Positions 1 through 12,087 are shown, counted from the stretch's first letter. The stretch: DNA of 64,000 nucleotides from Pseudomonadota bacterium (GCA_018241995.1 JAFECT010000009.1:136214-200213), one strand, 5' to 3'. Notes: generated by a model not told the origin, from the letters alone. Program-made: numbers and translations.

Positions 1-508
1 CGCCGGCGCCGCCGAACAGGCCGATCTTGCCGCCCTTGGTGTAGGGGCACAGCAGGTCGATGACCTTGATGCCGGTGACCAGCACTTCCGCCGTGGTCGA
101 CTGCTCGGCGAACGAGGGCGCCTCGGCGTGGATCGGGCGGTGGAACTGGGTGTCGATCGGGCCGGCTTCGTCGATCGGCGCGCCGATGACGTTCATGATG
201 CGGCCGAGCGTGGCGGGGCCGACGGGCACCAGGATCGAGGCGCCGGTGTCGGTCACGGCCTGACCGCGGACCAGGCCCTCGGTGGTGTCCATGGCGATGG
301 TGCGCACGGTGTTCTCACCCAGGTGCTGGGCGACTTCCAGGACCAGGCGGAACGGCTCGCCGGTGCGCTGGTCGGTGTTGGTGGTTTCCAGCGCGTTCAG
401 GATCGCGGGCAGGGCCCCGTCGAACTCGACGTCGACGACGGCGCCGATGACCTGGGCGATACGGCCCGTGGCGCCCTTGGCGGCGGTGACTTTCTTCTGG
501 ACGGTCAT
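1..508 (-). CDS. atpD: ATP synthase F1 subunit beta (N-terminal part, cut by window edge)
   Basis: The frame starts at the ATG complementary to 506-508 and stays open to base 1, giving 169 residues before the window ends. They read as the beta-barrel domain and the start of the nucleotide-binding domain of the catalytic F1 beta subunit, including the stretch [10 protein letters not shown] that opens the Walker A loop. The rest of the P-loop and the catalytic domain lie outside. It sits 16 bases after atpG on the same strand, in the order atpH-atpA-atpG-atpD standard for alphaproteobacteria, where the F0 genes are at another locus; atpC is expected next. Function: ATP synthesis on the cytoplasmic face of the inner membrane. 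Confidence 0.97.
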   Translation of the reverse strand, partial: MTVQKKVTAAKGATGRIAQVIGAVVDVEFDGALPAILNALETTNTDQRTGEPFRLVLEVAQHLGENTVRTIAMDTTEGLVRGQAVTDTGASILVPVGPATLGRIMNVIGAPIDEAGPIDTQFHRPIHAEAPSFAEQSTTAEVLVTGIKVIDLLCPYTKGGKIGLFGGAG

Positions 509-524
509 GGGTCTCGTCTCTCGA

Positions 525-1397
525 TCAAAGGGCTTCGGCGCCGGAGATGATCTCGATCAGCTCCTTGGTGATCTGGGCCTGGCGCGAACGGTTGTACTGG
601 AGGGTCAGGGCCGAAATCCGGTCGCCCGCGTTGCGCGTGGCGTTGTCCATCGCGCTCATCTGGGCGGCGTAGAAGCCGGCGTTGTTTTCGAACAGGGCCG
701 ACAGGATCTGCACCGTGATGTTGCGCGGCAGCAGGTCGGCCAGGATCTCTTCCTCGTCGGGTTCGTAGTCGTAGCCGGCGCCCTGCAGGTCGATGGGCGG
801 GGCCGACGTGTCGATCTCGGCGGGGATCAGTTGCTTGGCGGTCGGGGTCTGGGTGACCACCGACTTGAAGCGGCTGAAGAAGAGGGTGGCGACATCGACC
901 TGGCCTTCGTCGAACAGGGCCAGGACCTTGTCGGCCACGGCCTGGGCGGTGGCCAGGCTCGGCGTCTTGCCGGCTTCCATGGTGTCGACGAAGCGGTCGC
1001 CATAGAGGCGGCGCAGCTGGTCGCGCGCCTTGCGGCCCACGGTCAGGACGCGCACGTCCTTGCCCTGGTTGAGCAGGGCCTGGATGTGATCGCGCGCAGC
1101 GCGGACGATGCCGCCGTTGAAACCGCCGGCCAGGCCGCGGTCGGCGGTGGCGACCACCACCAGGTGCTTCTGCTGCGAGCCGGTGCCGACCAAGAGCTTG
1201 GGCGCGCCGGGGCCGGACACGCTGCCGGCCAGGTTGGCGATGACCGAAGCCATGCGGCGGGCATAGGGACGCGCGTTTTCGGCGGCGTCCTGCGCCCGGC
1301 GCAGCTTGGCCGCCGCCACCATCTGCAACGCCTTCGTGATCTTCTGCGTGGCTTTCACGCTCGAGATCCGACTGCGCATTTCCTTGAGACTGGCCAT
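525..1397 (-). CDS. atpG: ATP synthase F1 subunit gamma
   Basis: This 290-residue protein has the usual length and both conserved ends of F1 gamma: an N-terminal helix starting [15 protein letters not shown], and a C-terminal helix containing [12 protein letters not shown]. The two ends form the coiled-coil rotor shaft inside the alpha3-beta3 head, transmitting rotation from the c-ring to the catalytic sites. A central insertion rich in acidic residues (around [14 protein letters not shown]) is typical of alphaproteobacterial gamma. It lies between atpA (33 bases upstream) and atpD (16 bases downstream), so it is surely cotranscribed with them. Confidence 0.97.
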   Translation of the reverse strand: MASLKEMRSRISSVKATQKITKALQMVAAAKLRRAQDAAENARPYARRMASVIANLAGSVSGPGAPKLLVGTGSQQKHLVVVATADRGLAGGFNGGIVRAARDHIQALLNQGKDVRVLTVGRKARDQLRRLYGDRFVDTMEAGKTPSLATAQAVADKVLALFDEGQVDVATLFFSRFKSVVTQTPTAKQLIPAEIDTSAPPIDLQGAGYDYEPDEEEILADLLPRNITVQILSALFENNAGFYAAQMSAMDNATRNAGDRISALTLQYNRSRQAQITKELIEIISGAEAL

Positions 1398-1430
1398 CGG
1401 GCGCTACTCTGGTCCTTACCGCGGCGGCGC

Positions 1431-3525
<2,095 letters not shown>

Positions 3526-3599
3526 TTGTGATCCGACCCGATGCGTTTCAATACGCCGCTTTGCGGCAGGACCGCACGGCTAAAGGCTTGTACTGCTTA

Positions 3600-3642
3600 G
3601 GAAAAGCACGAACGAGGCGGCCCTTGCGGAGCCGCCCCGTGC
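3600..3642 (-). promoter_or_regulatory. Terminator-like hairpin in the atpHAGD leader
   Basis: Read on the minus strand, a GC-rich stem (outer GCACG/CGTGC, inner GGCGGC/GCCGCC) is followed directly by TTTTCC. It lies about 75 bases upstream of the atpH start and nothing is transcribed into it from upstream, so it may act as an attenuator or 5' leader structure. The rest of the atpH/terC interval (3526-3797) holds no gene I can support; the open frame extending upstream of the terC-like gene through it lacks family similarity. Confidence 0.4.
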
Positions 3643-3797
3643 GAAGCCGGGCGCCTGATAGCACGGGGTTTGCTGCGCCGCAACCGGAGGCGCGGGGTGC
3701 GGCGACAGGGCCTTTCCGTCCCGGCACGTCGCTGCGGAGGGATGGCGGCGAAGCGCTGCGCGCTCTATGCAAATCCGAACGCCATAACGGACGTCCG

Positions 3798-4544
3798 ATG
3801 CCCGACCTTCTCGCCCTGATCCAAGACCCCAACGCCTGGGTGGCGCTCGTCACCCTGATCGTGATGGAGGTCGTGCTCGGCATCGACAACCTGGTGTTCG
3901 TGGCCATCCTGACCAACCGCCTGCCGCCGGAGCGCCGCGCGCTGGGCCGCAATCTCGGCATTGGCCTGGCCCTGATTCTCAGACTAGCGCTGTTGGGGAC
4001 CCTGGTGTTCCTGACGAAGCTGACCCAGCCGCTGATCACGGTTATGGGCCATGGCGTATCGCTCCGGGATGCGATCATGATCGCGGGCGGGTTGTTCCTG
4101 GTCTGGAAGTCCACGACCGAGATCAGGGCGCACGTCGATCCCGACGGGGAGGGGCATGACGAAGGTGACGGCAAGCCAGGCATGAACTTCATGATGGCCA
4201 TCGTCCAGATCCTGCTGCTCGACCTGGTCTTCTCGATCGATTCGATCCTGACGGCGGTAGGCATGACCGATCAGCTGCCCATCATGATCGTCGCTGTGGT
4301 GATCGCCGTGGGCCTGATGATCGTGGCCTCGGGGCCGCTGGCCGCCTTCATCCGCAAGAACCCGACCATCGTGATGCTCGCCCTGGGCTTCCTCCTGATG
4401 ATCGGCATGGTGCTGATCGCCGACGGCTTCGGCGTCCACGTGCCGAAAGGCTACATCTATGCGGCCATGGCGTTCTCGGGCTTCGTGGAGGCCTTGAACA
4501 TGTGGTCGCGGCGGGCGAAGAAGGCGCATCCCGACCAGCAATGA
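3798..4544 (+). CDS. TerC family integral membrane protein
   Basis: I chose the ATG at 3798 because similarity begins at [15 protein letters not shown]; longer versions add an Arg-rich tail that looks noncoding. The 248-residue product has about seven hydrophobic helices and the two acidic membrane motifs of the family, GIDNLVF in helix 1 and [11 protein letters not shown] in the second half. A hydrophilic loop ([14 protein letters not shown]) separates the halves. TerC-like proteins (YgaP/YoaE/Alx relatives) have been linked to manganese export and tellurite resistance; the substrate here cannot be told. It runs divergently from the ATP synthase operon. Confidence 0.88.
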   Translation: MPDLLALIQDPNAWVALVTLIVMEVVLGIDNLVFVAILTNRLPPERRALGRNLGIGLALILRLALLGTLVFLTKLTQPLITVMGHGVSLRDAIMIAGGLFLVWKSTTEIRAHVDPDGEGHDEGDGKPGMNFMMAIVQILLLDLVFSIDSILTAVGMTDQLPIMIVAVVIAVGLMIVASGPLAAFIRKNPTIVMLALGFLLMIGMVLIADGFGVHVPKGYIYAAMAFSGFVEALNMWSRRAKKAHPDQQ

Positions 4545-4610
4545 GTCCCGGCGCCAGCGGTTTTGCGTCCGGAACGCGATGACCGCGACCGCGCGCGAAG
4601 GAGCCCGCCC

Positions 4611-6239
4611 ATGACCGCCGAGACCAGCCCGCAGGAACGCCGGGTCACCATCATCGCCCTGCTCATCGTGCTTCTGCTCAGCGCGCTGGATCAGAACGTG
4701 GTCGGCACCGCCATGCCGCGCATCGTGGCCCAGTTCAAAGGCCTGAACCTCTACAGCTGGACCACGGCCATCTACATGCTGACCTCCACGGCCACGGTGC
4801 CGATCTGGGGCAAGCTGGGCGACCTTTTCGGGCGCAAGCGGATTCTGCTGATCGGGACCATCATCTTCCTGATCGGCTCCTGGCTTTGCGGCCTGTCCGG
4901 CGAGGCGGAGAACCTGCCCCTGCTGGGTGGCGGCATGACCCAGCTGATCGCCTTCCGGGGGCTGCAGGGTCTGGGCGGCGGGGCGCTGTTCACCTCCGCC
5001 TTCGCGGTCATGGCCGACCTCTATCCGCCCCGTGAGCGGGGGAAGCTCTCCGGCTACTTCGGCGGCATGTTCGGCCTGGCGACGGTGCTGGGCCCCCTGA
5101 TCGGCGGCGCCCTGACCGAGCACGGCACGACCAATCTCGGCGGCTTCGTCATCGAGGGCTGGCGCTGGTGCTTCTACGTCAACCTGCCGCTGGGCGCGCT
5201 CGCCCTGTTCATGATCTGGGCGAAGACCCCGGCGTTGAAGGCCGGCCGAGCCGGCAAGATCGACTGGCTGGGCGCCATCCTGATCCTGACCGCGTTCGGA
5301 CCCCTGCTCCTGGCGCTGAGCTGGGGCGGGCACGACTATCCGTGGGATTCACAGGTGATCCTCGGCCTGTTCGCCGCCGCAGCGATTTCCCTGGTTCTGT
5401 TCCTGATCGTCGAAGCGGTGACGCCGGAGCCGATCCTGCCGCTGGTCCTGTTCAAGACCCCGGTATTCACCTTCTCGAACGTCGCCGCCTTCATCATCAA
5501 CATGGCCTTCATGGGCGTGGTGCTGTTCATCGCGCTCTATCTGCAACTCGGCCTCGGCGTCTCGCCCACCAACTCGGGCATGGCGATGCTGCCTCTGATG
5601 GTGGGGTTGATCGCGTCCGCAATGCTGTCGGGGCGCATGGTCACCAAGACCGGGCGCTACAAGCCGATGATGATCGCAGGCGCCGCCGTCATCGTGGGCG
5701 GCATCTTCCTGCTGACGCGTATCGACGAGCACACCACCCTGTTCGGCGTGATCTGGCGCCTGTTGGTCCTTGGGATCGGCCTGGGTCCCGCCCAAGGCCT
5801 GTTCAGCGTCGCGGTGCAGAACGCGGTGCCGCCGGAGCGCATCGGCGTGGCGACCTCGTCCTCGCAGTTCTTCCGCCAGATCGGCGCCACCGTGGGCATT
5901 GCGGTGTTCGGCGCCATCATGACCCAGTCCCTGGCCGCCCAGATGGCCAAGACCGGAGCGCATGGCGGCAAGGCCATGACCTTCGACCAGCTGCAGGCGC
6001 TGGTCGTGGCCAATGGGGCCAAGGGGCGCGAGGCCAAGGCGGTGGTGGTCGATCCGTTCGTCCGCACGGCCTTCTCCAACGCCATGGTCGACGTGTTCTA
6101 TGTCGGGCTGGGCATAGCGGTGCTGGGTCTCCTCGCCGTGCTGCTGGTGCCCGAGCTTCCCCTGCGCGGTCGCGGGCCAGAGGCGCCGAAGCCGCATGTG
6201 GAGCCGGTGGCCGAGCCGGGCGAGGGCGCGACGGAGTAG
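4611..6239 (+). CDS. MFS multidrug exporter, DHA2 (EmrB/QacA) family
   Basis: The start at 4611 is preceded by an AAGGAG ribosome-binding site eight bases away, better placed than the upstream in-frame ATG at 4563. The 542-residue product has roughly 14 hydrophobic segments, as expected for DHA2 exporters. It carries the family N-terminus (LLIVLLLSALDQNVVGTAMPRI), motif A (GKLGDLFGRKR) and motif C-like glycine/proline turns (GLATVLGPLIGG). Such proteins export drugs by proton antiport across the inner membrane. No membrane-fusion partner (EmrA) is adjacent, so it may act alone. It converges on the VOC gene with a 7-base gap. Confidence 0.9.
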   Translation: MTAETSPQERRVTIIALLIVLLLSALDQNVVGTAMPRIVAQFKGLNLYSWTTAIYMLTSTATVPIWGKLGDLFGRKRILLIGTIIFLIGSWLCGLSGEAENLPLLGGGMTQLIAFRGLQGLGGGALFTSAFAVMADLYPPRERGKLSGYFGGMFGLATVLGPLIGGALTEHGTTNLGGFVIEGWRWCFYVNLPLGALALFMIWAKTPALKAGRAGKIDWLGAILILTAFGPLLLALSWGGHDYPWDSQVILGLFAAAAISLVLFLIVEAVTPEPILPLVLFKTPVFTFSNVAAFIINMAFMGVVLFIALYLQLGLGVSPTNSGMAMLPLMVGLIASAMLSGRMVTKTGRYKPMMIAGAAVIVGGIFLLTRIDEHTTLFGVIWRLLVLGIGLGPAQGLFSVAVQNAVPPERIGVATSSSQFFRQIGATVGIAVFGAIMTQSLAAQMAKTGAHGGKAMTFDQLQALVVANGAKGREAKAVVVDPFVRTAFSNAMVDVFYVGLGIAVLGLLAVLLVPELPLRGRGPEAPKPHVEPVAEPGEGATE

Positions 6240-6246
6240 GCGGGCC

Positions 6247-6612
6247 TCAGGCGGCGTCGTAGGCGGTCAGCTCGATGCGCATGCCGTCGGGGTCCTTCAG
6301 GAACAGGGCGCGGTCGCGGCCGAAGCTCTGGATGTCGGCCACTTCGAAACCCGCGGCGCGCACCTGATCGGCCACCGCCTCGATGGCGGCGAGCGACGGC
6401 GCAGTGAAGGCGATGTGGTTCATGCCGACGCCGTGGCGGCGATAGCCGTAGTCCGCCTCGACCGCCTGGCGCAGCTCCAGCGCCTGCCCGGCGTCATTGA
6501 CCCACACGTGATCGCGCGATTTGGCGAATCCGATGGCGGCCATCACGGCCTCGTACCAGGGCAGGCTGGCGTCCAGGTCCGAGGCGGCTAGGACAGCGTG
6601 ATCGAAATTCAT
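6247..6612 (-). CDS. VOC superfamily (glyoxalase/bleomycin resistance-like) protein
   Basis: The 121-residue protein shows the paired beta-alpha-beta-beta-beta modules of the vicinal oxygen chelate fold: MNFDHAVLAASDLDASLPWYEAV at the start and FLKDPDGMRIELTAY at the end. His5, a central His and the terminal Glu could bind a divalent metal, as in glyoxalase I-like enzymes. The substrate is unknown. It lies just downstream of priA on the same strand (26 bases), possibly as the tail of that transcript. Confidence 0.85.
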   Translation of the reverse strand: MNFDHAVLAASDLDASLPWYEAVMAAIGFAKSRDHVWVNDAGQALELRQAVEADYGYRRHGVGMNHIAFTAPSLAAIEAVADQVRAAGFEVADIQSFGRDRALFLKDPDGMRIELTAYDAA

Positions 6613-6638
6613 GGCGCCCCTCCGCGACCGGCGAATGA

Positions 6639-8798
6639 CTAGAGAAAGCTGTAAGGGTCCACGTCCACTACCACCCGCACGCTCGCCGGAACCTTGACCC
6701 GCGAGAGCCAGGTCGAGACCAGGCCCTGGATGTCCACCCCCCGGTCGGCGCGGACAAGGAAGCGCTTGCGGCGGCGGCCGCGGATCAGGGCCAGGGGGGC
6801 GTCGGCCGGGCCGTAGACCTCGGCGCCCTCGGCGTTGGGCACGGCGGCGGCGAGGTTGCGGGCGACCGCTTCCAGCGCGCTGGGATCAGGGCTCGACAGC
6901 ACCAGGGCCACCAGGCGGCCGAAGGGCGGCAGGCGCGCGGCCTCGCGTTCGGCGCTCTCGGCCTCCACGAAGGCGTCCCGGTCCTGGGCCTTCAGCGCCT
7001 GCATGACCGGGTGCTCGGGCTGCCAGGTCTGGATCAGGGCGCGGCCAGGGCGTTCGTGGCGGCCGGCGCGGCCGGTGGCCTGGGCCAGGAGTTGGAAGGT
7101 GCGTTCGCCGGCGCGCAGGTCCCCGCCCTTAAGGCCGAGGTCGGCATCGACCACCCCCACCAGGGTCAGCATGGGGAAGTTGTGGCCCTTGGCGGCGGCC
7201 TGGGTGGCCACCATCACGTCGATCTCATGGCCGGCCATGCGCTCCACCAGCTCACGCGCGCTCTGGCCGTCCGGCACGGTGTCGGAGGAAAAGACGGCGA
7301 CGCGGGCCTCGGGAAACAGCGACTTCACCTCGTCCTCGATGCGTTCCACTCCCGGGCCGATGGAGGTCAGGGAATCCTTCGCGCCGCAGTGCGGGCACTT
7401 GTCGGGCTTGCGCATGGAAAAGCCGGTCAGGTGGCAGACCAGGCGGTTAGTATAGCGATGCTCGACCAGCCAGCTGTCGGTGTCGGGCGCGGTCATGCGC
7501 TGGCCGCAGGCCTTGCAGATCACCAGGGGGGCGTAGCCGCGCCGGTTCAGGAACAGCAAGCTCTGCTCGCCGCGCGCATAGGTGTCGGCCAGGGCCTCGA
7601 CCAGCGGCGGCGACAGCCAGCGGCCGTGCTCGGGCGGGGTCTCGCGCAGGTCGATCAGGCCGATCTCGGGCATCTGCGCCGCGCCATGCCGGGCCGAGAG
7701 CCTGAGCCAGCGATAGCGGCCCTGCTCGGCGTTCCACAGGCTTTCCAGCGACGGGGTGGCCGAGGCCAGCACCACCATGGCCTTCTCGATATTGGCCCGC
7801 GCCACCGCCAGGTCGCGGCCCTGATAGATGAAGCCGTCCTCCTGCTTGAATGAGCTGTCGTGCTCCTCGTCCACCACGATCAGGGCCAGCTTGCGGAAAG
7901 GCAGAAACAGGGCCGAGCGGGCGCCGACCACGATGCGCGCGTCGCCGGCCACCACCGCGTCCCACACCCGCCGGCGCTTGGGGCCTGAGACGCCGGAGTG
8001 CCACTCCGCCGGCTCAACACCGAAGCGTTGGGCGAAGCGTGCGATCACCGCCTGGGTCAGGGCGATCTCGGGCAGCAGGACCAGGATCTGGGCGTCGGGG
8101 TCGGCGCGCAGCGCATGGGCCACCGCCTCCAGATAGACCTCGGTCTTGCCCGAGCCGGTGACCCCGTCGATCAGGGCGGCCTGGAAGCCGCCCTGCCGGA
8201 TCATCTGGCCGAGCACATCCGCCGCGGCCGCCTGGCTGGGGTTGAGCGCGGCCGGCGCATGGTCCGGGTCGGGCTCGGCGAAGGCCTGGTCCTCGGGCAG
8301 CTCGACCCAGGTCAGGGCGCCGTCGTCGATCAGGGCCTTGACCACGCCGGTGGAGACGCCGGCGGCCTCGGCCAGGGCGACGGCGGTGGGTGACCCGGCC
8401 TGGGCGGCCTCCAGCACCCGTTCGCGCGCGGCGGTCAGCTTCGAGGGCGGCTCGCCGGTCAGGACCAGGCGCTTGGGCGGGCGCGGCGGCTCGGAGCGCA
8501 GGCCTCTCAGCGCAATGGCCATGGGATCGCCCGGCGGCGCGATCTGCCAACGCGAGGCCCATTCGACGAAGGCCAGGGTGTTGGCGGGCAGCGGCGTGAC
8601 GGCGATGCGCTCCGCCACGGCCTTCAGATTGCGGTTGGTGGCCGGGGTCTCGCGTACGTCGCGCACCAGGCCCCAGACCCTCCTCGGCCCCAGCGGGACC
8701 AGCACGTGATCGCCGGGGGCCAGCACCATCTCCTCGGGCACGAGGTAGTCGAACGGCTCCGGCACCGGCAGGGGGATGATGACCTCGGCGATTCTCAT
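6639..8798 (-). CDS. priA: Primosomal protein N' (PriA helicase), one zinc site degenerate
   Basis: The 719-residue protein has all PriA parts: the N-terminal 3'-end-binding domain (residues 1-100), Walker A GVTGSGKT (212-219), DEEH box (310-313), helicase motif [12 protein letters not shown], and a C-terminal helicase lobe. PriA restarts stalled replication forks. The zinc region inserted between the lobes is unusual. Cys428, Cys431, Cys468 and Cys471 match the first zinc site of E. coli PriA (436/439/476/479). Of the second site (445/448/463/466) only Cys455 remains; the others are Ala437, Thr440 and Thr458. No frameshift is visible and the flanking motifs ([17 protein letters not shown]) are intact. 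Confidence 0.96.
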   Translation of the reverse strand: MRIAEVIIPLPVPEPFDYLVPEEMVLAPGDHVLVPLGPRRVWGLVRDVRETPATNRNLKAVAERIAVTPLPANTLAFVEWASRWQIAPPGDPMAIALRGLRSEPPRPPKRLVLTGEPPSKLTAARERVLEAAQAGSPTAVALAEAAGVSTGVVKALIDDGALTWVELPEDQAFAEPDPDHAPAALNPSQAAAADVLGQMIRQGGFQAALIDGVTGSGKTEVYLEAVAHALRADPDAQILVLLPEIALTQAVIARFAQRFGVEPAEWHSGVSGPKRRRVWDAVVAGDARIVVGARSALFLPFRKLALIVVDEEHDSSFKQEDGFIYQGRDLAVARANIEKAMVVLASATPSLESLWNAEQGRYRWLRLSARHGAAQMPEIGLIDLRETPPEHGRWLSPPLVEALADTYARGEQSLLFLNRRGYAPLVICKACGQRMTAPDTDSWLVEHRYTNRLVCHLTGFSMRKPDKCPHCGAKDSLTSIGPGVERIEDEVKSLFPEARVAVFSSDTVPDGQSARELVERMAGHEIDVMVATQAAAKGHNFPMLTLVGVVDADLGLKGGDLRAGERTFQLLAQATGRAGRHERPGRALIQTWQPEHPVMQALKAQDRDAFVEAESAEREAARLPPFGRLVALVLSSPDPSALEAVARNLAAAVPNAEGAEVYGPADAPLALIRGRRRKRFLVRADRGVDIQGLVSTWLSRVKVPASVRVVVDVDPYSFL

Positions 8799-8921
8799 GC
8801 GACGCCGAAGGTGCGTGGGCGGAGCGTCAGAAGCGGTCGCTCAAGGCTCGAAAAGCCGAATTCGGCGCTGCACAGATTCTCCGACTCCGCTAGAACCGGA
8901 GCTCGAAGGAAAGGACCTCGC

Positions 8922-9575
8922 ATGCAGCTGTTTCTCGACACCGCCGACGTGAAGCTCATCGCCGAGCTTGCGGCGACCGGGCTCGTGGACGGGGTCACCA
9001 CCAATCCTACGCTGATCGCCAAGTCGGGTCGGCCCATGGCGGAGGTCATCGCCGAGATTTGCGGCCTCGTCGAGGGGGCGGTTTCGGCCGAGGTCGCCGC
9101 GACCGACGCCCTGGGCATGATCCGCGAGGGCGAGAAGCTGGCCGCCATCGCCCCGAACGTGGCGGTGAAGGTGCCCCTGACCTGGGACGGGCTTAAAGCC
9201 ACCTCGGAGCTGTCGCGCCAGGGCCACCAGGTCAATGTGACGCTGTGCTTCTCGGCGGCCCAGGCGTTGCTGGCGGCCAAGGCCGGCGCGACCTTCATCT
9301 CGCCCTTCATCGGCCGGCTGGATGATCACGGCGCCGACGGCATGGAGCTGATCCGCGAGATCCGCGCGATCTACGACAACTACGAGTTCGACACCGACAT
9401 CCTGGCCGCCTCGATCCGCACCGCGCGCCACGTGGCCGATGCGGGCATCGCCGGCGCCGACTGCGCCACCATCCCCCCCGACGTGTTCAAGGGCCTGATC
9501 AAGCATCCCCTGACCGACAAGGGGCTGGAGCAGTTCATGGCCGACTGGGCCAAGACGGGGCAAAGCATTCTGTGA
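8922..9575 (+). CDS. Transaldolase-like / fructose-6-phosphate aldolase family protein
   Basis: The start at 8922 follows a GAAGGAAAGGA ribosome-binding site and gives 217 residues, the length of the short FSA/TalC subfamily. Beta-barrel motifs are plain: [26 protein letters not shown], and the Schiff-base lysine Lys83 in [12 protein letters not shown]. It would act in the cytosol on C6/C7 sugar phosphates, as a transaldolase of the pentose phosphate pathway or as an aldolase; sequence alone does not decide. It overlaps the DUF484 gene by GTGA, implying translational coupling. Confidence 0.92.
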   Translation: MQLFLDTADVKLIAELAATGLVDGVTTNPTLIAKSGRPMAEVIAEICGLVEGAVSAEVAATDALGMIREGEKLAAIAPNVAVKVPLTWDGLKATSELSRQGHQVNVTLCFSAAQALLAAKAGATFISPFIGRLDDHGADGMELIREIRAIYDNYEFDTDILAASIRTARHVADAGIAGADCATIPPDVFKGLIKHPLTDKGLEQFMADWAKTGQSIL

Positions 9576-10312
9576 GTACGCCTGACCTGTTCGGTGATGG
9601 AAGCGAAGGCGGGGCCCCGGCCGCGCCCGAACCGCAGTCCGAGTGCAAGCGTGAAGCCCCGGCCGAGCTGACCTGGCCGCAGGTGCGCGCCTTCCTGATC
9701 AGCCATCCGGAGCATTTCGCCGCCGATCGCGAGCTGCACGAGACGCTCAGCCTCAAGCCCGCCGGTCCCAATGTGGTGGACTTCAGCCGTGCGGCGCTGG
9801 GCAAGCTGGAGGCCGCGGCCCTACGCGAAAGCGGGGCGCGCAAGCAGATCGAGCAGGTCGCCCGCGCAAACTTCGCCGCCCAGGCCCAGACCCACGCGGC
9901 GGTGATCGAGCTGCTGGAATCGCGCAACCACACCGACCTGGCCCGGCGCCTGGACGAGGCGGCGAGGAACCGCTTCGGCCTCAGCGCCGGCGTGATCGCC
10001 ATGGAGGACACCGGCGCCGTGCCGTTCGGCTGGCGCACCATCGACGACGGGGCGGTGGACATGCTGTTCGGCCAGGACGGGCTGTCGCGCCTGGGGCCGG
10101 ACGTGGGCAACGAAGCGCTCTACGGCGACCGCGCCAAGGAGGTGCAGAGCTCCGCCCTCGTGCGGCTGGTGCTGTGGGCTGAGGCGCGCCCGGCGCTGGT
10201 GGCCTTCGGCTCGCCCGATCCCGACGGCTTCACCCCCGACCAGGGCGCCGAGCTCGTGGCCTTCGTGGCGCGGGTGGTCGAGCGCACGGCGGAGCGGTGG
10301 CCGGTCCTGTGA
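9572..10312 (+). CDS. DUF484 family protein (GAF-like)
   Basis: The GTG at 9572 overlaps the stop of the preceding gene in a GTGA, and the product has 246 residues. It shows the DUF484 signature: a helical N-terminus with [22 protein letters not shown], a short coiled-coil, and a GAF-like sensor half ending in [17 protein letters not shown]. Members are repeatedly found immediately upstream of xerC, as here, but their molecular role is not established. Its stop overlaps the preferred xerC start by another GTGA, so three genes are read as one unit. Confidence 0.85.
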   Translation: MSTPDLFGDGSEGGAPAAPEPQSECKREAPAELTWPQVRAFLISHPEHFAADRELHETLSLKPAGPNVVDFSRAALGKLEAAALRESGARKQIEQVARANFAAQAQTHAAVIELLESRNHTDLARRLDEAARNRFGLSAGVIAMEDTGAVPFGWRTIDDGAVDMLFGQDGLSRLGPDVGNEALYGDRAKEVQSSALVRLVLWAEARPALVAFGSPDPDGFTPDQGAELVAFVARVVERTAERWPVL

Positions 10313-11244
10313 CCCTGCCCGGCCGGGCGTCGCCGGTCCGCGAGGGCATGGCGGCGTGGCTGGGCTATCTGGCCGACGAGCGGCGCTGTTCGCCGCGCAC
10401 CCTGGAAGCCTACGGCCGCTGCGTCGGCGCCTATCTGGCCTTCCTCGAAGCGCATCGCGGCGGCGCCCTGACCGTGTCCGACATGGGCGGGATCGAGGCG
10501 GCGGAGCTGCGCGCCTATCTGGCCTCGCGCCGCCGCGGCGAGGAAGCGCTGTCGGCCCGCTCGCTGGGTCAGGCGCTATCGGCCATCCGCATGTTCCACC
10601 GCTGGCTCGACCGGCGCCTGGGCGTCGCCAATGCGCAGATCGGCCTGGTGCGCGGACCGAAGCAGGGCGCTTCGGTTCCCCGACCCGTCGACGAGGACCA
10701 GGCGAAGGGCCTGCTGCAGGAGGCGGAGGCCGACCCCGACCTGGCCGAATGGGCCATGGCGCGTGACCGGGCGGTCCTGACCCTGCTTTACGGCTGCGGC
10801 CTGCGCATTTCCGAAGCCCTGTCGCTGAGGCGGGACGAGGCGCCGCTCGGCGACAGCCTGCGCATCGTCGGCAAAGGCTCGAAGACCCGCATCGTGCCGG
10901 TGCTGCCGGCGGTCAGGCAGGCGGTGGACGCCTACGTGGCCGAACTGCCCTTCGCCCTCGCGCCGGACGAGCCGTTGTTCCGCGCCGCCCGCGGCGGGCC
11001 GCTCTCGCCCCGGCATGTGCAGGCCACCGTGCAGCGCCTAAGGGGACGCCTCGGCCTGCCCAAGAGCGCCACGCCGCATGCGCTGAGGCACTCCTTCGCC
11101 ACGCATCTCTTGGGCGCGGGCGCGGACCTGCGCTCGATCCAGGAACTGCTCGGCCACGCCTCGCTGTCGACCACTCAGAAGTACACCGCCGTGGACGCCG
11201 AACGCCTGCTCAGCGCCTATGCCAAGGCCCATCCGCGGGCATGA
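10309..11244 (+). CDS. xerC: Site-specific tyrosine recombinase XerC
   Basis: I prefer the GTG at 10309, which forms a GTGA overlap with the DUF484 stop, over the GTG at 10297; this gives 311 residues. The catalytic set is complete: Arg166 in GCGLRISEAL, Lys192 in GKGSKTR, His257 and Arg260 in HALRHSFATHL, His283 in LGHASLSTTQKY, and Tyr292 as nucleophile. An N-terminal SAM-like DNA-binding domain precedes it. XerC works with XerD at dif to resolve chromosome dimers. The DUF484 neighbour is the usual reason to call XerC rather than XerD. Confidence 0.92.
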   Translation: MTLPGRASPVREGMAAWLGYLADERRCSPRTLEAYGRCVGAYLAFLEAHRGGALTVSDMGGIEAAELRAYLASRRRGEEALSARSLGQALSAIRMFHRWLDRRLGVANAQIGLVRGPKQGASVPRPVDEDQAKGLLQEAEADPDLAEWAMARDRAVLTLLYGCGLRISEALSLRRDEAPLGDSLRIVGKGSKTRIVPVLPAVRQAVDAYVAELPFALAPDEPLFRAARGGPLSPRHVQATVQRLRGRLGLPKSATPHALRHSFATHLLGAGADLRSIQELLGHASLSTTQKYTAVDAERLLSAYAKAHPRA

Positions 11245-11255
11245 GCCGCTACGGG

Positions 11256-11876
11256 CTAGGCCGACGCCACATCGGCGCGCCGCTCGAACAGCAGCTCCAC
11301 ATATCGGCGGAGATGCTCCAGGGCCATGATCGCAGCGTCGAAGCCGTGCTCCGCCTTGGCGAGCACGAACGCGCCTTGGTTCACGGCCTGGATGTGCATC
11401 GCCAGGCTCGCGGCCGTCCAGTCTCCACGGAAGGCGTGGGTACGCATCGCGGCCTCGATGTCCGGCTCGATCGCGGCGGCATGGCTCGCGATGGACGATC
11501 GGCAGGCTTCGCGAATGGCGGGATGAGTGTCGAACACCTCCTGCGCCATGGTGCCGATGAAGCAGGTGAAGTCGACCAGGTCGCCCCGGATCAGCGACTT
11601 GCGGAAATCGATGTAGGCCAAGAGCCGGTCGAGGGGATCGGCGTGAGCATGGAAGGGGGCGGTCTCGAAGAAGGCGCGTGACTTCTCGTCCCAATGCGTC
11701 ACCGCGGCCAGCATGAGGTCTTCCTTGCCCTCGAAGTGATGGAAGAAGCTGCCCTTGGTCACGCCGGCCTCGGCGCAGACGTCGTCCACGCGCGCGGCGT
11801 TGTAGCCCTTGGTGCGGACAACACGCGTCGCCGCATTCAGCAGCTTCACCTTCGACTCATGCCCGGACTTCGCCAT
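11256..11876 (-). CDS. TetR family transcriptional regulator
   Basis: The ATG at 11876 follows GAGAGGAG at good spacing, giving 206 residues. The N-terminal helix-turn-helix is clear (ARVDDVCAEAGVTKGSFFHHFEGKEDLM); the C-terminal ligand domain is helical. It belongs to the group with TMAQEVFDTHPAIREAC in the ligand domain, of unknown effector. A palindrome 70 bases upstream of the start is a strong candidate operator, so autoregulation is likely. The divergent small gene at 12088 is the nearest possible further target. Confidence 0.9.
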   Translation of the reverse strand: MAKSGHESKVKLLNAATRVVRTKGYNAARVDDVCAEAGVTKGSFFHHFEGKEDLMLAAVTHWDEKSRAFFETAPFHAHADPLDRLLAYIDFRKSLIRGDLVDFTCFIGTMAQEVFDTHPAIREACRSSIASHAAAIEPDIEAAMRTHAFRGDWTAASLAMHIQAVNQGAFVLAKAEHGFDAAIMALEHLRRYVELLFERRADVASA

Positions 11877-11946
11877 CGAGCTCCTCTCGCCACGCACCGC
11901 ACTGCCAGTAGCAGATGCGAGACCATTTCAAATGCGCGCTTGCTTA

Positions 11947-11966
11947 CATACCAACTAGTCGGTATG
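11947..11966. promoter_or_regulatory. Palindromic TetR-type operator
   Basis: CATACCAACTAGTCGGTATG is a 20-base inverted repeat matching at 18 positions, centred on CTAG between 11956 and 11957. The core ACCRACTAGTYGGT resembles operators of many proteobacterial TetR regulators. It lies between the minus-strand TetR gene (start 11876) and the plus-strand gene at 12088, and TATAGT, a possible -10 element on the plus strand, follows four bases later. Confidence 0.7.
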
Positions 11967-12087
11967 GATATAGTTGAGGGGTTACCGACACGCAAACGGC
12001 ACTGTTTCGGGGGGCGCGCGGACAATGCGAAGGCGCGGTCGGCGGCTCCGTGGGCGCGGGTCGGGCTGGTTTCGGAGGGTGAGTGTA

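Noticed and set aside
3528..3797. N-terminal extension of the TerC-like protein by 90 residues
   Set aside because: The extension is Arg/Pro/Ala-rich, crosses a hairpin in the atp leader, and the family begins at the ATG at 3798.
8922..11244. XerC as a mobile-element integrase
   Set aside because: It is in a coupled unit with a transaldolase-like gene and DUF484, the chromosomal xerC setting, with no attachment repeats or phage genes nearby.
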